A DNA stretch of 64,000 nucleotides from assembly GCA_963844695.1 (NCBI GenBank), contig CAWJPL010000011.1, forward strand, positions 151,007 through 215,006, given 5' to 3'. This document shows positions 1 to 9,071 of the stretch, one piece after another (positions within the stretch are counted from its first letter, which is position 1; each line of letters starts with the position of its first letter). Position numbers and translations under genes: made by a program. The DNA is from RYN-230 sp963844695. GTDB taxonomy: Bacteria; Actinomycetota; Actinomycetes; Streptosporangiales; Streptosporangiaceae. The notes beneath the pieces were generated by a model. That model was not told the origin of the DNA, did no database searches, and saw only the letters and a program-made list of their open reading frames with translations.

Positions 1-159
1 GCGCATGGTCACCGCGCCCAGGCCCCGGGCGTCGGCCAGGACGACGCCCGCCGCCGCGATCTCCGCGCGGCTGTGCTCCGGGGCCGGCCCCCGGGCCGAC
101 CGCTCCGGGCGGGTCCAGATGCTCGGCCCGCGGGTGGCCGGGGTCAGCTCTTTCGTCAT
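1..159 (-). CDS. TetR-family transcriptional regulator, N-terminal part (runs off the window)
   Basis: Only the first 53 codons lie in the window, reading from the ATG at 159-157 to the window edge. After a basic leader (WTRPERSARG), the residues RAEIAAAGVVLADARGLGAV are the usual start of the TetR helix-turn-helix domain, in which such proteins read 'R..I..AA..LAD..GL.A.SMR'. The ligand-binding domain is missing, so the effector cannot be guessed. It is divergent from the alpha/beta hydrolase that follows, and a short dyad lies in the shared promoter, which suggests control of itself and possibly of that hydrolase. Family assignment is fairly secure; the target is inference. Confidence 0.75.
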   Translation of the reverse strand, partial: MTKELTPATRGPSIWTRPERSARGPAPEHSRAEIAAAGVVLADARGLGAVTMR

Positions 160-166
160 TGCGAAC

Positions 167-178
167 ACTGTATTCAGT
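167..178. promoter_or_regulatory. Candidate TetR operator dyad
   Basis: ACTG-TATT-CAGT is a perfect 12-bp dyad located 8 bp upstream of the TetR start codon, in the divergent promoter region. Its position fits an autoregulatory operator. Assignment to this TetR protein is inference. Confidence 0.4.
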
Positions 179-268
179 AAGTTAGGCTCGTCATATAGCG
201 AACGGCGATCGCAGTTTTGCCGCCGACCGGCGGACGGGTTCGCAGCCGACGGACAGACGGGCCGAGGA

Positions 269-312
269 GTCACGATGACGGGAACACAGGGTCACGATGA
301 CGGGAACAGCAG
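269..312 (+). repeat. 22-bp tandem duplication over the hydrolase start codon
   Basis: The stretch starting GTCACGATGACGGGAACA at 269 is repeated exactly for 18 bases at 291, giving a period of 22. Because 22 is not a multiple of three, the two copies place their ATG codons (275 and 297) in different frames. Only the first has a good upstream GAGGAG. Confidence 0.85.
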
Positions 313-1224
313 GAGCTGGCCAGTGGGCCAGCACGTGGACGCCGACGCAATTCGCGCGCAACGGCGCAGTAGCAGATCGCTTACGACCGGCTGGCCGGAT
401 CGGAAGGTGATCCGCTGCTGCTCGTCATGGGCCTGGCGGTGTCCAGGTTCTGGTGGCCGGCCGGGCTGGCCCAGGCGTTCGCCGACCGCGGGTTCGCGGT
501 GGCCCGCTACGACCAGCGGGACGCCGGGGAGTCCACCCGGATGCCGGACACCGGGAGCACCAACCCGTTCGCCGCGCTGGCCCGCAAGCGGGGCGCCTAC
601 TCCTCCGAGGACATGACCGACGACGCGGTCGCCGTGCTGGACGCGCTCGGCTGGGAACGGGCGCACATCTTCGGCGCGTCGCTCGGCGGGATCATCGCCC
701 AGCGCATCGCGCTCCGCCACCCCGACCGGGTGCTCAGCGTCGTGTCGGCGATGGCCATGCCCAGCGACGCGGTCGGCATCAGGGCCGGGCGCTACGTGCG
801 CCTGGGCACGCTGGCCAAACTGTCCCGGATCAAGGTCCCCGAAGGCCGGGACGGCGACATCCAGCTGTCCCTGGCGCTCGCCCGCGCGGTCGCCTCCCCC
901 GCCTACCCGTTCGACGAGCACGCGGCCCGGGAATGGATCGAACGCGAGGCCGACAGCGGGCCCCGGGACACGAAGGCGCAAAGCCGTCAGGTCGGCGCCC
1001 CCTGGCACGGCCCGAAGCTCCGCGAGCTGCACAAGCCCGTCCTCGTCCTGCACGGCGACCAGGACCCCATCCTGCGCGTCAGCGCGGCCCGGGCCACCGC
1101 GAAAGCCATCGACGGTGCCCGGCTGGTGATCCTCCCCGGCGTCGGCCACGACCTGCCCGCTCCGCTGTGGCCGGCCATCGCCGGCCAGGTCCGCCAGCTG
1201 GCCGACCAGGCCCAGACCGCCTAG
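275..1224 (+). CDS. Alpha/beta hydrolase (RdmC/aclacinomycin-methylesterase-like), frameshifted near its start
   Basis: The intact part (from about 373) encodes an alpha/beta hydrolase of the small esterase type. It shows an oxyanion/strand region LLLVMGLAVSRFWWP, the nucleophile elbow GASLGG, the acid in LHGDQDPI and the histidine in GVGHDLP. The start is disrupted. A GAGGAG ribosome site (264-269) precedes ATG 275, but a 22-bp tandem duplication (269-290 and 291-312) creates a second ATG at 297 in another frame, and one extra G near 372 puts an in-frame TAG before the conserved sequence QIAYDRLAG. Removing both changes joins the ribosome site to the hydrolase in one frame. It is therefore either a recent pseudogene or a sequence error. 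Substrate unknown. Confidence 0.7.
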
Positions 1225-1231
1225 ACCTAGC

Positions 1232-2479
1232 CTAGACGAGCAAGCCCAGGGGATGCTCGATCCGGGTCGTGAAGGCCGCGAGCCAGCGCGCCGCGAGGGC
1301 TCCGTCGATGGCGCGGTGGTCCACCGACAGGGTGCAGCGCATGACGGTCGCCACGGCCACCGCGCCGTCGACGACGACCGGCTGCGGCGTGGCCGCGCCC
1401 ACGGCGAGGATGCCTGACTGCGGCGGGTTGATGATCGCGGAGAACTCCAGCGTCCCGTACATGCCGAGGTTCGAGATCGAGAAGGCGCCGCCTTCCAGCT
1501 CGTGCTGCTGCAGCCGCCGGTCGCGGGCGCGCTGCGCGAGAGACTGAGCCTCGGCGGCGATCACCGAGAGGCGCTTGGTCTCGAGGCCGCGCAGCACCGG
1601 GGTGACCAGGCCGCCGTCGGTCGCGACGGCGATCGACACGTCGACGGAGCCCTGCGCCACCAGCCCCTCGTCGCTCCAGGTGACGTTGGCCTCCGGCACG
1701 TCACCGAAGGCCGCGGCGACCGCCATGATGACGAAGTCGTTGACTGAGATCTTCACCGGCGAGGTCTCGTTGATCCGCTCGCGCAGCCCGAGCAGCTCGT
1801 CGACGGCGCACTCCGTGGTCAGGTAGAAGTGCGGCGTCGTCGCCTTGCTCTCGGTCAGGCGGCGGGCGATGGCGCGGCGGATAGGCGTGTGCGGGATGAG
1901 CGTCGCGCCGGCCGCCGCCTGGGCGGCGGCCGGCGGCGGGACGGGCTGGGCGCGCTTCGCGGCGTCGTCCGCGGCCGGGTCGGGACTGGGCCCGAGCCGC
2001 TCGAGGTCGCGGCGGACGATCCGGCCGTTCGGGCCGGTCCCCTCGACGGTGGCCAGGTCGATCACCCTGCTCGCGGGCCAGCCTGCGCACGATCGGGCTG
2101 GCCAACAGGCGGGCCCGGGGCGGGGCTTGATCTGGCTGGCTCTCGTACGGCCGGTGCGCGGCCGGGGCGGCCGGGGCTGGGAGCGGGCGGCCGGGGCCGC
2201 TTCGCCGCCCAGCGCGGCGTCGATGTCGGCGTCGGTCTCGCCGTCCTTGACCAGCACCACGATGGGCGCGCCGATCGCGCCGGAGTCCCCGGCGGCGAGC
2301 ACGATCCGGCCGACCACCCCGGCCTCCTCCGCGCCGTACTCGACGACCGCCTTCTCGGTCTCGATCTCCGCGAGCGGGGTCCCGACGGAGACGCTGTCTC
2401 CGGGGGCGACCAGCCAGGTGGCGATGGCCGCCTCCGACGCGCCCGCGAGCACGCTCGGCATCCGCACCACCGACGCCAT
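1232..2479 (-). CDS. Dihydrolipoamide acyltransferase, E2 of a 2-oxoacid dehydrogenase complex
   Basis: A 415-residue E2 subunit. The N-terminal lipoyl domain (about residues 3-78) carries the lipoylation motif EIETEKAVVEYG, with lysine near residue 43. The C-terminal acyltransferase domain ends with the catalytic motif DHRAIDG (His near 388). It would accept the acyl group from the E1 encoded just upstream (its ATG overlaps the E1 stop as TGATG) and pass it to CoA. The peripheral subunit-binding domain is odd. In the open frame it reads nonsense, while the +1 frame reads ASPIVRRLAREQG and rejoins as IDLATVEGTGPNGRIVRRDL. Two compensating indels (near 2062 and in the linker around 2110-2210) appear to scramble about 20-30 residues. 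Pyruvate and branched-chain oxoacids cannot be told apart. Confidence 0.88.
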   Translation of the reverse strand: MASVVRMPSVLAGASEAAIATWLVAPGDSVSVGTPLAEIETEKAVVEYGAEEAGVVGRIVLAAGDSGAIGAPIVVLVKDGETDADIDAALGGEAAPAARSQPRPPRPRTGRTRASQIKPRPGPACWPARSCAGWPASRVIDLATVEGTGPNGRIVRRDLERLGPSPDPAADDAAKRAQPVPPPAAAQAAAGATLIPHTPIRRAIARRLTESKATTPHFYLTTECAVDELLGLRERINETSPVKISVNDFVIMAVAAAFGDVPEANVTWSDEGLVAQGSVDVSIAVATDGGLVTPVLRGLETKRLSVIAAEAQSLAQRARDRRLQQHELEGGAFSISNLGMYGTLEFSAIINPPQSGILAVGAATPQPVVVDGAVAVATVMRCTLSVDHRAIDGALAARWLAAFTTRIEHPLGLLV

Positions 2480-4671
2480 CAGCCCGCCCTCCCGAAGCCG
2501 GCCCGGACCCGTTCGAGACCGGCGGCGACCTCCTCGGTGCGGGCGATCGCCGCGCGTTCGAGCACCTTGGAGATGCTCGGGCTCGCCTCGGAGCCCGTCA
2601 CCCGCTGCACGGGCTGGTCGAGCCAGTCGAAGAAACGGCGCTGGACCTCGTCGGCCAGCCAGCCGCCGTAGGACGTGCCCTGCGCACCCTGCTCGACGAT
2701 GAGCACCGCGTTGGTCTTCTTGACGCTGTCGCCGACGCATCGCCAGTCCAGGCTGGCCCGGTCGAGGAAGCGCAGGTCGATGAGTTCGGCGTCGACGCCG
2801 GTCTGCTCGATCGCCTGCCGGGCGTGCTCGACCATCGAGAGATAGGTCAGCACCGTGACGTCGTTCCCCTCGCGCCGGACCGCGGCCGTGCCGAAGGGAA
2901 TCTGGTAGTCCAGGTCGTCCACCGGGATCTGGCCCTCGGAGGCGTAGAGATCGACGTGCTCGATCATGACCACCGGGTCGTCGATCGCGAGCGCCGCGTT
3001 CATCAGGCCGATGTAGTCATACGGCGTCGAGGCGGCCATGATCCGCCAGCCGGGGCTGGTGGCGAAGATCCCCGTGGGGTCCATCAGGTGCTGGGAGCCG
3101 TAGCCGGAGCCCATGGCGACCTTCGTCCGCAGCACGAGCGGCACCGGGTTGCGGCCGCCGAACATGTGCCGGGCCTTGCCGATCTGGTTGAACACCTGGT
3201 CGGCCGCGACCCACATGAAGTCGGGGTACATGAACTCGACGACCGGGCGGAACCGGCCGTCGAGGGCGAGACCCCCGCCCAGCCCGGCGAAGGCGTTCTC
3301 GCTGATCGGCGTGCCGAGCACGCGGCCGGGATACTTCGCGGCCAGGCCCTTGGTGGCACCGTTGGTGCCTCCCTTCAGCCGGTGCACGTCCTCGCCGAGC
3401 ACGACGATGCGCGGATCCTCGCCCATCCGCCGGTCCATGACCCCGGCCACGGCGTCGATGAGCTTGCCGGGCTTGAGCTCGCCGGTGAAGTCCCGCTGCT
3501 CGACCGTGCGCGCGCCGGCCAGTTCGGACAAGTCACCGCGGATGCCGACGTCGACGAAGGCGGGGTCGGGCCACAGTCCGGGCCGGATCCGGCGGGATCC
3601 GGGCTTGCCGTCAGGGTCCGGCTCAACCAGCTCGGCGACAGCCACCCTCATGGCCTGCTGCGCCTGCTCGCGCACGGACGCGACGCCCGCCTCGTCGATG
3701 AGGCGGAGCCTGGTCATCTCGGCCGCCACGCGGTCCAGGGGGTCGCGGGCCCGCCACTGCGCCTCTTCCTCCTTGGTGCGGTAGCCGAAGGCGCTGCCGG
3801 GGAACGGGCCGTTCTGGTGGAAGTAGCGGTAGACGAGCGCCTCGATCGCGACCGGGCCCTCGCCCGCCCGCAACCTCTGCTGCGCTCGCTCCATGGCCAG
3901 GTGCACGGCGAGCGGGTCCATGCCGTCGACCCGCCAGGCCGGGATGCCGAAGCCGAGCGCGCGCCCCGACAGCCGTGGTTCGCCGGTGGCCTCCGCGACG
4001 GTGGTCGAGACGGCGTAGAGGTTGTTCTCGATGAAGAAGCAGACCGGCAGGTCCCACGCGGAGGTCAGGTTGAGGCTCTCCAGCACCGAGCCGATGTTGG
4101 TCGCACCGTCGCCGAAGTAGGTGACGGTCAGGTCGTCGGTGCCGGAGTGCTTCTGGGCCCAGGCGTTGCCCGCGGCCATCGGCACGCCGCCGCCGACGAT
4201 GGCGTTCGTGCCGAGCGCCCCGGCCTCGAACCACTGCAGGTGCATGGATCCGCCGCGCCCGCTGCAGAAGCCCTGGGCCAGCCCGAGGATCTCGGCCAGC
4301 GTGCGCTGCAGCACGGTCGCGACCTCCGGCGTCACGAGGTCCGCCGGGTCGAGCACGCCCTTGGTCACGTGCGTGATGGCCTTGGCCAGGAACTGATGGT
4401 GGCCGCGATGGGAGCCATTGACGGCGTCCGTCGACCGGAGCGAGACGATCGAGCCCACCGCGCCGCCCTCCTGGCCGATGCTGGAGTGCGCCGGGCCGTG
4501 CACCAGGCCGTCGGCGGCCAGTTCGAGGACCGTCTCCTCGAAGGCCCGGATGAGGTGCAGCTGGCCGAGCATGGTGGCCAGCAGCCCGGGGTCGGCCGCC
4601 TTCCAGTCCGCCGCCGTCGTGCTCAGCTCGATCCACTCCGCGGCGGGGTGCAGGCGCTTGCAACGTGGCAT
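2479..4671 (-). CDS. Fused alpha/beta E1 subunit of a thiamine-dependent 2-oxoacid dehydrogenase
   Basis: About 730 residues combining both E1 chains in one polypeptide. The alpha half has the thiamine-diphosphate motif GDGATN (about 189-194) closed by ENN about 25 residues later, plus HSSIGQEG and GSHRGHH. The beta half begins near residue 405 (KLIDAVAGVMDRRM) and contains LGEDV, RPVVEFMYPDF and the C-terminal transketolase-like domain. It decarboxylates a 2-oxoacid and acylates the lipoyl group of the adjacent E2. Two ATGs lie six bases apart; the second (4671) is preferred because GAGGGAG sits at normal spacing from it. No E3 gene is adjacent. It is divergent from the VOC/GntR operon, with paired operator-like sites between. 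Confidence 0.9.
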   Translation of the reverse strand: MPRCKRLHPAAEWIELSTTAADWKAADPGLLATMLGQLHLIRAFEETVLELAADGLVHGPAHSSIGQEGGAVGSIVSLRSTDAVNGSHRGHHQFLAKAITHVTKGVLDPADLVTPEVATVLQRTLAEILGLAQGFCSGRGGSMHLQWFEAGALGTNAIVGGGVPMAAGNAWAQKHSGTDDLTVTYFGDGATNIGSVLESLNLTSAWDLPVCFFIENNLYAVSTTVAEATGEPRLSGRALGFGIPAWRVDGMDPLAVHLAMERAQQRLRAGEGPVAIEALVYRYFHQNGPFPGSAFGYRTKEEEAQWRARDPLDRVAAEMTRLRLIDEAGVASVREQAQQAMRVAVAELVEPDPDGKPGSRRIRPGLWPDPAFVDVGIRGDLSELAGARTVEQRDFTGELKPGKLIDAVAGVMDRRMGEDPRIVVLGEDVHRLKGGTNGATKGLAAKYPGRVLGTPISENAFAGLGGGLALDGRFRPVVEFMYPDFMWVAADQVFNQIGKARHMFGGRNPVPLVLRTKVAMGSGYGSQHLMDPTGIFATSPGWRIMAASTPYDYIGLMNAALAIDDPVVMIEHVDLYASEGQIPVDDLDYQIPFGTAAVRREGNDVTVLTYLSMVEHARQAIEQTGVDAELIDLRFLDRASLDWRCVGDSVKKTNAVLIVEQGAQGTSYGGWLADEVQRRFFDWLDQPVQRVTGSEASPSISKVLERAAIARTEEVAAGLERVRAGFGRAG

Positions 4672-4720
4672 CGGCATCTCCCTCGCTGTGCTGACCGCCT
4701 GGCAGGAGGTTATCGCGCGA

Positions 4721-4793
4721 ATGTATCCATTTCAACGATTAATATAACGAAAATCCTGGCGGGGCCGATCAGATCTCGCAATAGTGGATACAT
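4721..4793. promoter_or_regulatory. Paired inverted sites, probable GntR operator in a divergent promoter
   Basis: ATGTATCCA (4721-4729) and its exact reverse complement TGGATACAT (4785-4793) flank the AT-rich intergenic core between the E1 gene and the VOC gene. Their centres are 64 bp apart, about six helical turns. A GntR/FCD regulator is encoded two genes downstream, so control by it is a reasonable inference. The 9-bp arms are seen directly. Confidence 0.55.
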
Positions 4794-4812
4794 AACTGGC
4801 CGAGGAGGACCT

Positions 4813-5343
4813 ATGGGCATCGGCATCCCCGGACTGCGCGGCGGCGACCACGTCGGCGTCACCGTGCCCGATATGGAACAGGCCCACGCCTTCTTCACCG
4901 GCGTGCTGGGCTGCGACCACGTCTACTCGCTGCCCGGGATGCGGCACGACGACGACTGGATGCTCGACCACCTCAACGTCGACCCCCGCGCGGTCGTCGC
5001 GGAGATCCGGTTCTACCGGTGCGGCTTCGGGCTCAACTTCGAGGTCTTCGAGTACCAGCCCGGGCCGGACCAGCGCCCGCAGCCGCGCAACAGCGACCTG
5101 GGCGGCCATCATGTCGCCCTGTACGTGGACGACATGGACGCGGCGGTCAGCTACCTGCGGGAGAAGGGCGTGCGGCTGCTCGCCGGGCCGGTCGCGAGCC
5201 GCAACGCCTCGGCCGGGCAGCGCTGGCAGTACTTCCTCAGCCCCTGGGGCATGCAGTTCGAGCTGGTGAGCTACCCGGGGGGCAAGGCGTACGAGCAGGA
5301 CGCCGCGGTGAAGCTCTGGCACCCGGGGCGTCCGGCCCAATGA
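4813..5343 (+). CDS. VOC-superfamily (glyoxalase/extradiol dioxygenase fold) protein
   Basis: A 176-residue protein starting at ATG 4813 behind a strong GAGGAGG (4802-4808). The two beta-alpha-beta-beta-beta halves of the vicinal-oxygen-chelate fold are visible: GGDHVGVTVPDMEQAHAFF near the N-terminus and GGHHVALYVDDMDAAVSYL near residue 97. Likely metal ligands are the histidines in those two segments and the glutamate of MQFELVSY. The family covers isomerases, lyases, dioxygenases and resistance proteins, so the reaction is not assignable. Its stop overlaps the GntR start as ATGA. Cotranscription and opposition to the 2-oxoacid dehydrogenase genes suggest a role in a catabolic pathway feeding an acyl-CoA, which is inference. 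Confidence 0.85.
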   Translation: MGIGIPGLRGGDHVGVTVPDMEQAHAFFTGVLGCDHVYSLPGMRHDDDWMLDHLNVDPRAVVAEIRFYRCGFGLNFEVFEYQPGPDQRPQPRNSDLGGHHVALYVDDMDAAVSYLREKGVRLLAGPVASRNASAGQRWQYFLSPWGMQFELVSYPGGKAYEQDAAVKLWHPGRPAQ

Positions 5344-6008
5344 TCACCAGTCACGATCCTGGCTACCGCGAGAACGTCGCGAGCCACCGGATCGCGGACA
5401 CCCTGCGCACCGCGATCCTGGGCGGAAACTACCTGCCGGGCGAGCGGATCAGGCAGGAGGACGTCGCGGCCAGTTCCGGCGCGAGCCGGATCCCGGTCCG
5501 CGAGGCGCTGCGGATGCTCGACTCCGAGGGGCTCGTCACCCTGGTCGCCAACTCCGGCGCCTGGGTCACCAAGCTGACCCTCAGCGAGTGCGTCGAGACC
5601 TACCTCATCCGCGAGCGGCTGGAACCCCTCCTGCTCCGCACCAGCATGCCGGCGCTCGGCCCCGCCACGGTCGGCCGCCTCGGCCAGCTGGCCGACCAGA
5701 TGGAAGCCGGGGCCGGGCTCGACGCCTTCATGCGCGCCGACCGGGAGTTCCACCTGTCCAGCTACGCGGGGGCGGCGTCGACCGAGATGGGCCAGATCAT
5801 CCACCGGATGTGGAACACGACCCAGCACTACCGGCGCGAGTTCACCAGGCGGGCGGCCAAAGACGGCCTGACCGCCACCCACCTGGAGCACCGCCTGCTG
5901 CTGGACTGCATCCACCGGCAGGACCCGGACGACGCCGAGCGGGTGCTCACCATGCACATCCGCCGCACCCGGCTGGAGCTCGAGAAGCATCCGGAGATCT
6001 TCGCCTGA
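5340..6008 (+). CDS. GntR-family transcriptional regulator, FCD (FadR-like) subgroup
   Basis: 222 residues. The winged helix (about 15-80) includes LRTAILGGNYLPGERI and the recognition region SRIPVREALRMLDSEGLV. The C-terminal all-helical FCD domain has the usual metal/ligand residues in DREFHLSS and in EHRLLLDCI. FCD proteins normally bind small carboxylic acids and repress neighbouring catabolic genes. Translation is coupled to the VOC gene through ATGA. The inverted ATGTATCCA/TGGATACAT sites in the divergent promoter are the best candidate operators. Confidence 0.92.
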   Translation: MITSHDPGYRENVASHRIADTLRTAILGGNYLPGERIRQEDVAASSGASRIPVREALRMLDSEGLVTLVANSGAWVTKLTLSECVETYLIRERLEPLLLRTSMPALGPATVGRLGQLADQMEAGAGLDAFMRADREFHLSSYAGAASTEMGQIIHRMWNTTQHYRREFTRRAAKDGLTATHLEHRLLLDCIHRQDPDDAERVLTMHIRRTRLELEKHPEIFA

Positions 6009-6074
6009 ACGTGGCCGGTACTGTTCGGTTCAGGCACCTCGATCCAGGCACGGGGGACTCGAAGGAGGACGGGT

Positions 6075-7362
6075 TTGACTACTGGCGCAGGGGACTTCGT
6101 GACCCCGCCGGGGCGTCCCGCGGGCGTGCGGCCCCTCGGTGCTCCCGGCCAGATGGGGGTTGACTACGAGGAGCGCGTCGACTTCGCCCGGCTGCGCGCC
6201 TACCGGATGGCGCGGGCCCGGGCGGCGCTGGCGGCCAGCGAGTGCGGCGCCTTCCTGCTCTTCGACTTCTACAACATCCGCTACACCACGCAGACCTGGA
6301 TCGGCGGCGCGCTCGGCGACAAGATGATCCGCTACGCCCTGGTGTTCCGGGACCGGGACACGATCTCTGTGGGACTTCGGCTCGGCGGTGCGGCACCACA
6401 AGCTCTACTCGACGTGGCTGCCGGACGAGAACTACCGGCCCGGGTTCCTCGGCTTCCGCGGCGCGGTCGCCCCCGAGGCGGGTCTCATGCGTGACGCGGT
6501 GACCGAGATCAAGTCGCTGCTCACCGAGGCCGGGGTCGCGGACGCTCCGCTGGGCGTCGACATCGTCGAGCCCCCGTTCCTGTTCGAACTGGAGCGCCAG
6601 GGCATCACGGTGCGCGACGCCCAGCAGTCCATGCTGGACGCCCGCGTCATCAAGTCCGCCGACGAGATCATGCTGCTCAACCAGGCCGCGGCCATGGTCG
6701 ACGGGGTCTACCAGGACATCGTCAACGTGCTGAAGCCGGGCGTGCGGGAAAACGAAATCGTCGCCCTGGCGAACAAGCGGCTGTACGAGTTCGGCAGCGA
6801 CCAGGTGGAGGCGGTCAACGCGATCTCGGGCGAGCGCTGCAACCCGCATCCGCACAACTTCACCGACCGCATCATCCGGCCCGGCGACCAGGCCTTCTTC
6901 GACATCATCCACTCCTTCAACGGCTACCGGACCTGCTACTACCGCACCTTCGGGGTCGGCAGCGCGACGGCGAGCCAGCATGACGCGTACACCCAGGCGC
7001 GGGAGTGGATGGACGCGGCGATCGCCGCGATCAAGCCCGGTGTCTCCACCGACGTCGTGGCCCGCGTCCTGCCCCGGGCGGTGGACTTCGGCTTCGAGAA
7101 CGAACTCGCCGCCTTCGGCCTGCAGTTCGCGCACGGGCTGGGCCTCGGCCTGCACGAGCGGCCGATCATCTCGCGGCTCAACTCGCTGGAGAACCCGCTC
7201 GAGCTCCAGGCGGGCATGGTCTTCGCGATGGAGACCTACTGCCCGGCCTCGGATGGTTTCTCGGCCGCGCGCATCGAGGAGGAGGTCGTCGTGACCGGCT
7301 ACGGCACCGAGATCCTGACCAAGTTCCCGGCCCAGACGCTGTTCGTGGCGAACAAGTACTGA
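6075..7362 (+). CDS. M24-family (creatinase/prolidase-like) hydrolase, frameshifted
   Basis: About 428 residues once a single extra base near 6365 is discounted. The first frame ends in YALVFRDRDTI and the next resumes as WDFGSAVRHHKLYSTW. The start is TTG 6075 behind AAGGAGGA. The N-terminal creatinase-like domain is followed by a pita-bread fold with HGLGLGLHERP, METYCP and IEEEVVV, which supply the usual His and two Glu ligands. The Asp-Asp pair is not standard: in FFDIIHSFNGYRTCYYRTF the first Asp is present, but the second (11 residues on) is Cys. It may thus be a non-peptidase member, like creatinase or DddP-type lyases, rather than an aminopeptidase. It lies 66 bp after GntR. Confidence 0.8.
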
Positions 7363-7372
7363 AGCTGGTCGG

Positions 7373-7846
7373 GTGAGCCGCCGGCGCCCCGTCAGCAGGC
7401 GGGCCAGGAACGTCATCGGCGTCATCATCATGGTCGGCGTGATCGGCTACGGCGCTGTCCTGCTCGGTCTGGGCCTGTCTGGCTTCGCCAACGTCCACAC
7501 CCTGGCCACCAGCGGTGTGCCGGCCCTGGGCCGGGTGTCGGCGACCAGCGGCTACGGGAAGACGAGTATCCAGGTCACGTATCAGGTGGACGGACGCCCG
7601 GTACAGGGCACGGTGAGCGCCGATCCCAGCCGCGTCTACCTGGGAGAACCGCTGCCCGTGGTCTACGATCCCGGCCATCCGCAGGTCGTCGGCCTGGCCA
7701 GCGACGTGGGTGACACCGGTTCGGCCTGGGCCGACACGATCGTCGGGGTGATTTTCCTGGCCCTGGTCCCGCTGTCCTTCCTGCTCTCGCTGATCTCCGC
7801 ACGCCGGCGCCGGCGCCGCGCGGTCTCGGCCACGCCCGGGAACTGA
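7373..7846 (+). CDS. Small membrane protein, DUF3592-like
   Basis: A 157-residue protein with a GTG start 10 bp after the M24 gene. Two hydrophobic segments (about residues 14-38 and 118-140) flank an extracytoplasmic domain of about 75 residues containing 'SIQVTYQVDGRPVQGTV' and 'LPVVYDPGHPQVV', the pattern typical of DUF3592 proteins. It ends in an arginine-rich tail. No catalytic residues are seen. Function unknown. Confidence 0.7.
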   Translation: MSRRRPVSRRARNVIGVIIMVGVIGYGAVLLGLGLSGFANVHTLATSGVPALGRVSATSGYGKTSIQVTYQVDGRPVQGTVSADPSRVYLGEPLPVVYDPGHPQVVGLASDVGDTGSAWADTIVGVIFLALVPLSFLLSLISARRRRRRAVSATPGN

Positions 7847-7951
7847 CTCCATCTGATCTCCATCGCCTGGCCGCGGCGTTTCCATGGACGTGGCTGAACC
7901 TGGTCTCGACCCCGAGTCTGAGTCCCACCCAGCAGCCCAAAGGACGTCCTG

Positions 7952-9009
7952 ATGCCCCGTCCGGTAACCCCGGTCGCCCGGGAGCGGGTTCCGGTGCGCA
8001 CCATCCTGGCCACGATCGGGCTGGTGCTGGCCACCGTGCTGCTGCTGCTCCTGATTCGCGCGGTGGAGCGGGTCCTGATCTGGATCCTCATCGCGGGCTT
8101 CTTCGCGGTCGCGGTCTACCCGGTCGTCAACTGGATCGAGCGGCGGCTGCCCTGGTGCCGCCGGTCGCTCGCGACCTTGCTGGTCTACCTGCTGCTGGTG
8201 GTGGCGATCGCCGGGCTGGTGACGCTCTTCGCCCTGCCGCTGGCGCGGGAGGGCGCCGCCTTGGCCCATCAGCTGCCCCAGCTCATCGACGACGCCCGCG
8301 CGGGGCGGGGCCCGGTCGGGCACCTGCTCGAGCGGACCAGGGTCCTGGGCTACATCCAGCAGAACGAGGCCAGGATCCGCTCGTTCGTGACCGGCCTCGG
8401 GGCTCCCGCGCTCGGGTTCCTCAAGAGCGCGGCGACCGGCATCGCCGCCACGGTAACGATCTTCGTGCTCTCGTTCCTGATGGTGGTGACGGGCCGAGGC
8501 TGGTCGAGGGCACCCTGGCCCTGTTCCCCGGCGACCGCGCCGAGCACATCCGGTCGGTGGGCGCCGACTGCGCCAAGACCATCACCGGCTACATCTCCGG
8601 CAACCTGCTCATCAGCGTGATCTGCGGCGGGCTGACCTACGCGGTCCTGTCCATCGTCGGCGTTCCGTTCAGCGGGCTGATCGCGCTGTTCGTCGGGATC
8701 ACCGACCTGATCCCGCTCGTCGGGGCCACGCTCGGTGCGGTCGTCGCCGGGCTGGCCGCCTTCGTCGACTCCGTGCCGTCCGGGATCATCGTGGTGGTCT
8801 TCTTCGTGGTGTATCAGCAGCTGGAGAACCATCTGCTGCAGCCGCTGATCTTCTCCCGCACGGTGCAGCTCAACCCGCTGACGGTCCTGATCGCGATCCT
8901 GCTCGCGGTCGAGCTGGCGGGACTCCTCGGCGCCCTGCTCGCGATTCCCCTCGCGGCCATGATCCAGATCATCGTCCGCGACGTGTGGCGCCAGCGCCTA
9001 TCGCACTGA
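7952..9009 (+). CDS. AI-2E-family (PerM/DUF20) transporter, frameshifted
   Basis: About 352 residues in two frames joined near 8488. The first frame ends in VLSFLMVV and the second continues as GPRLVEGTLALFPGDR, so one G appears to be missing. The protein has two N-terminal membrane spans, a soluble linker (LPQLIDDARAGRGPVGHLLERT) and a C-terminal cluster of spans with GITDLIPLVGATLG and the characteristic ENHLLQPLIFSRTVQLNPLT. Members include the AI-2 exporter TqsA and many of unknown substrate, so the cargo is open. It is followed by a universal stress protein. Confidence 0.85.
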
Positions 9010-9071
9010 TCTCCATCTGGTCTCCACCGGCAGCACACACCAGACGCTGCGCCGGGGCCTAGAAAAGGGTT

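Noticed and set aside
2824..4750. Long plus-strand open frame opposite the fused E1 gene
   Set aside because: It is low-complexity, rich in Arg/Gly/His, and an antisense shadow of a strongly conserved enzyme. Only its end, from ATG 4813, is a real gene (VOC protein).
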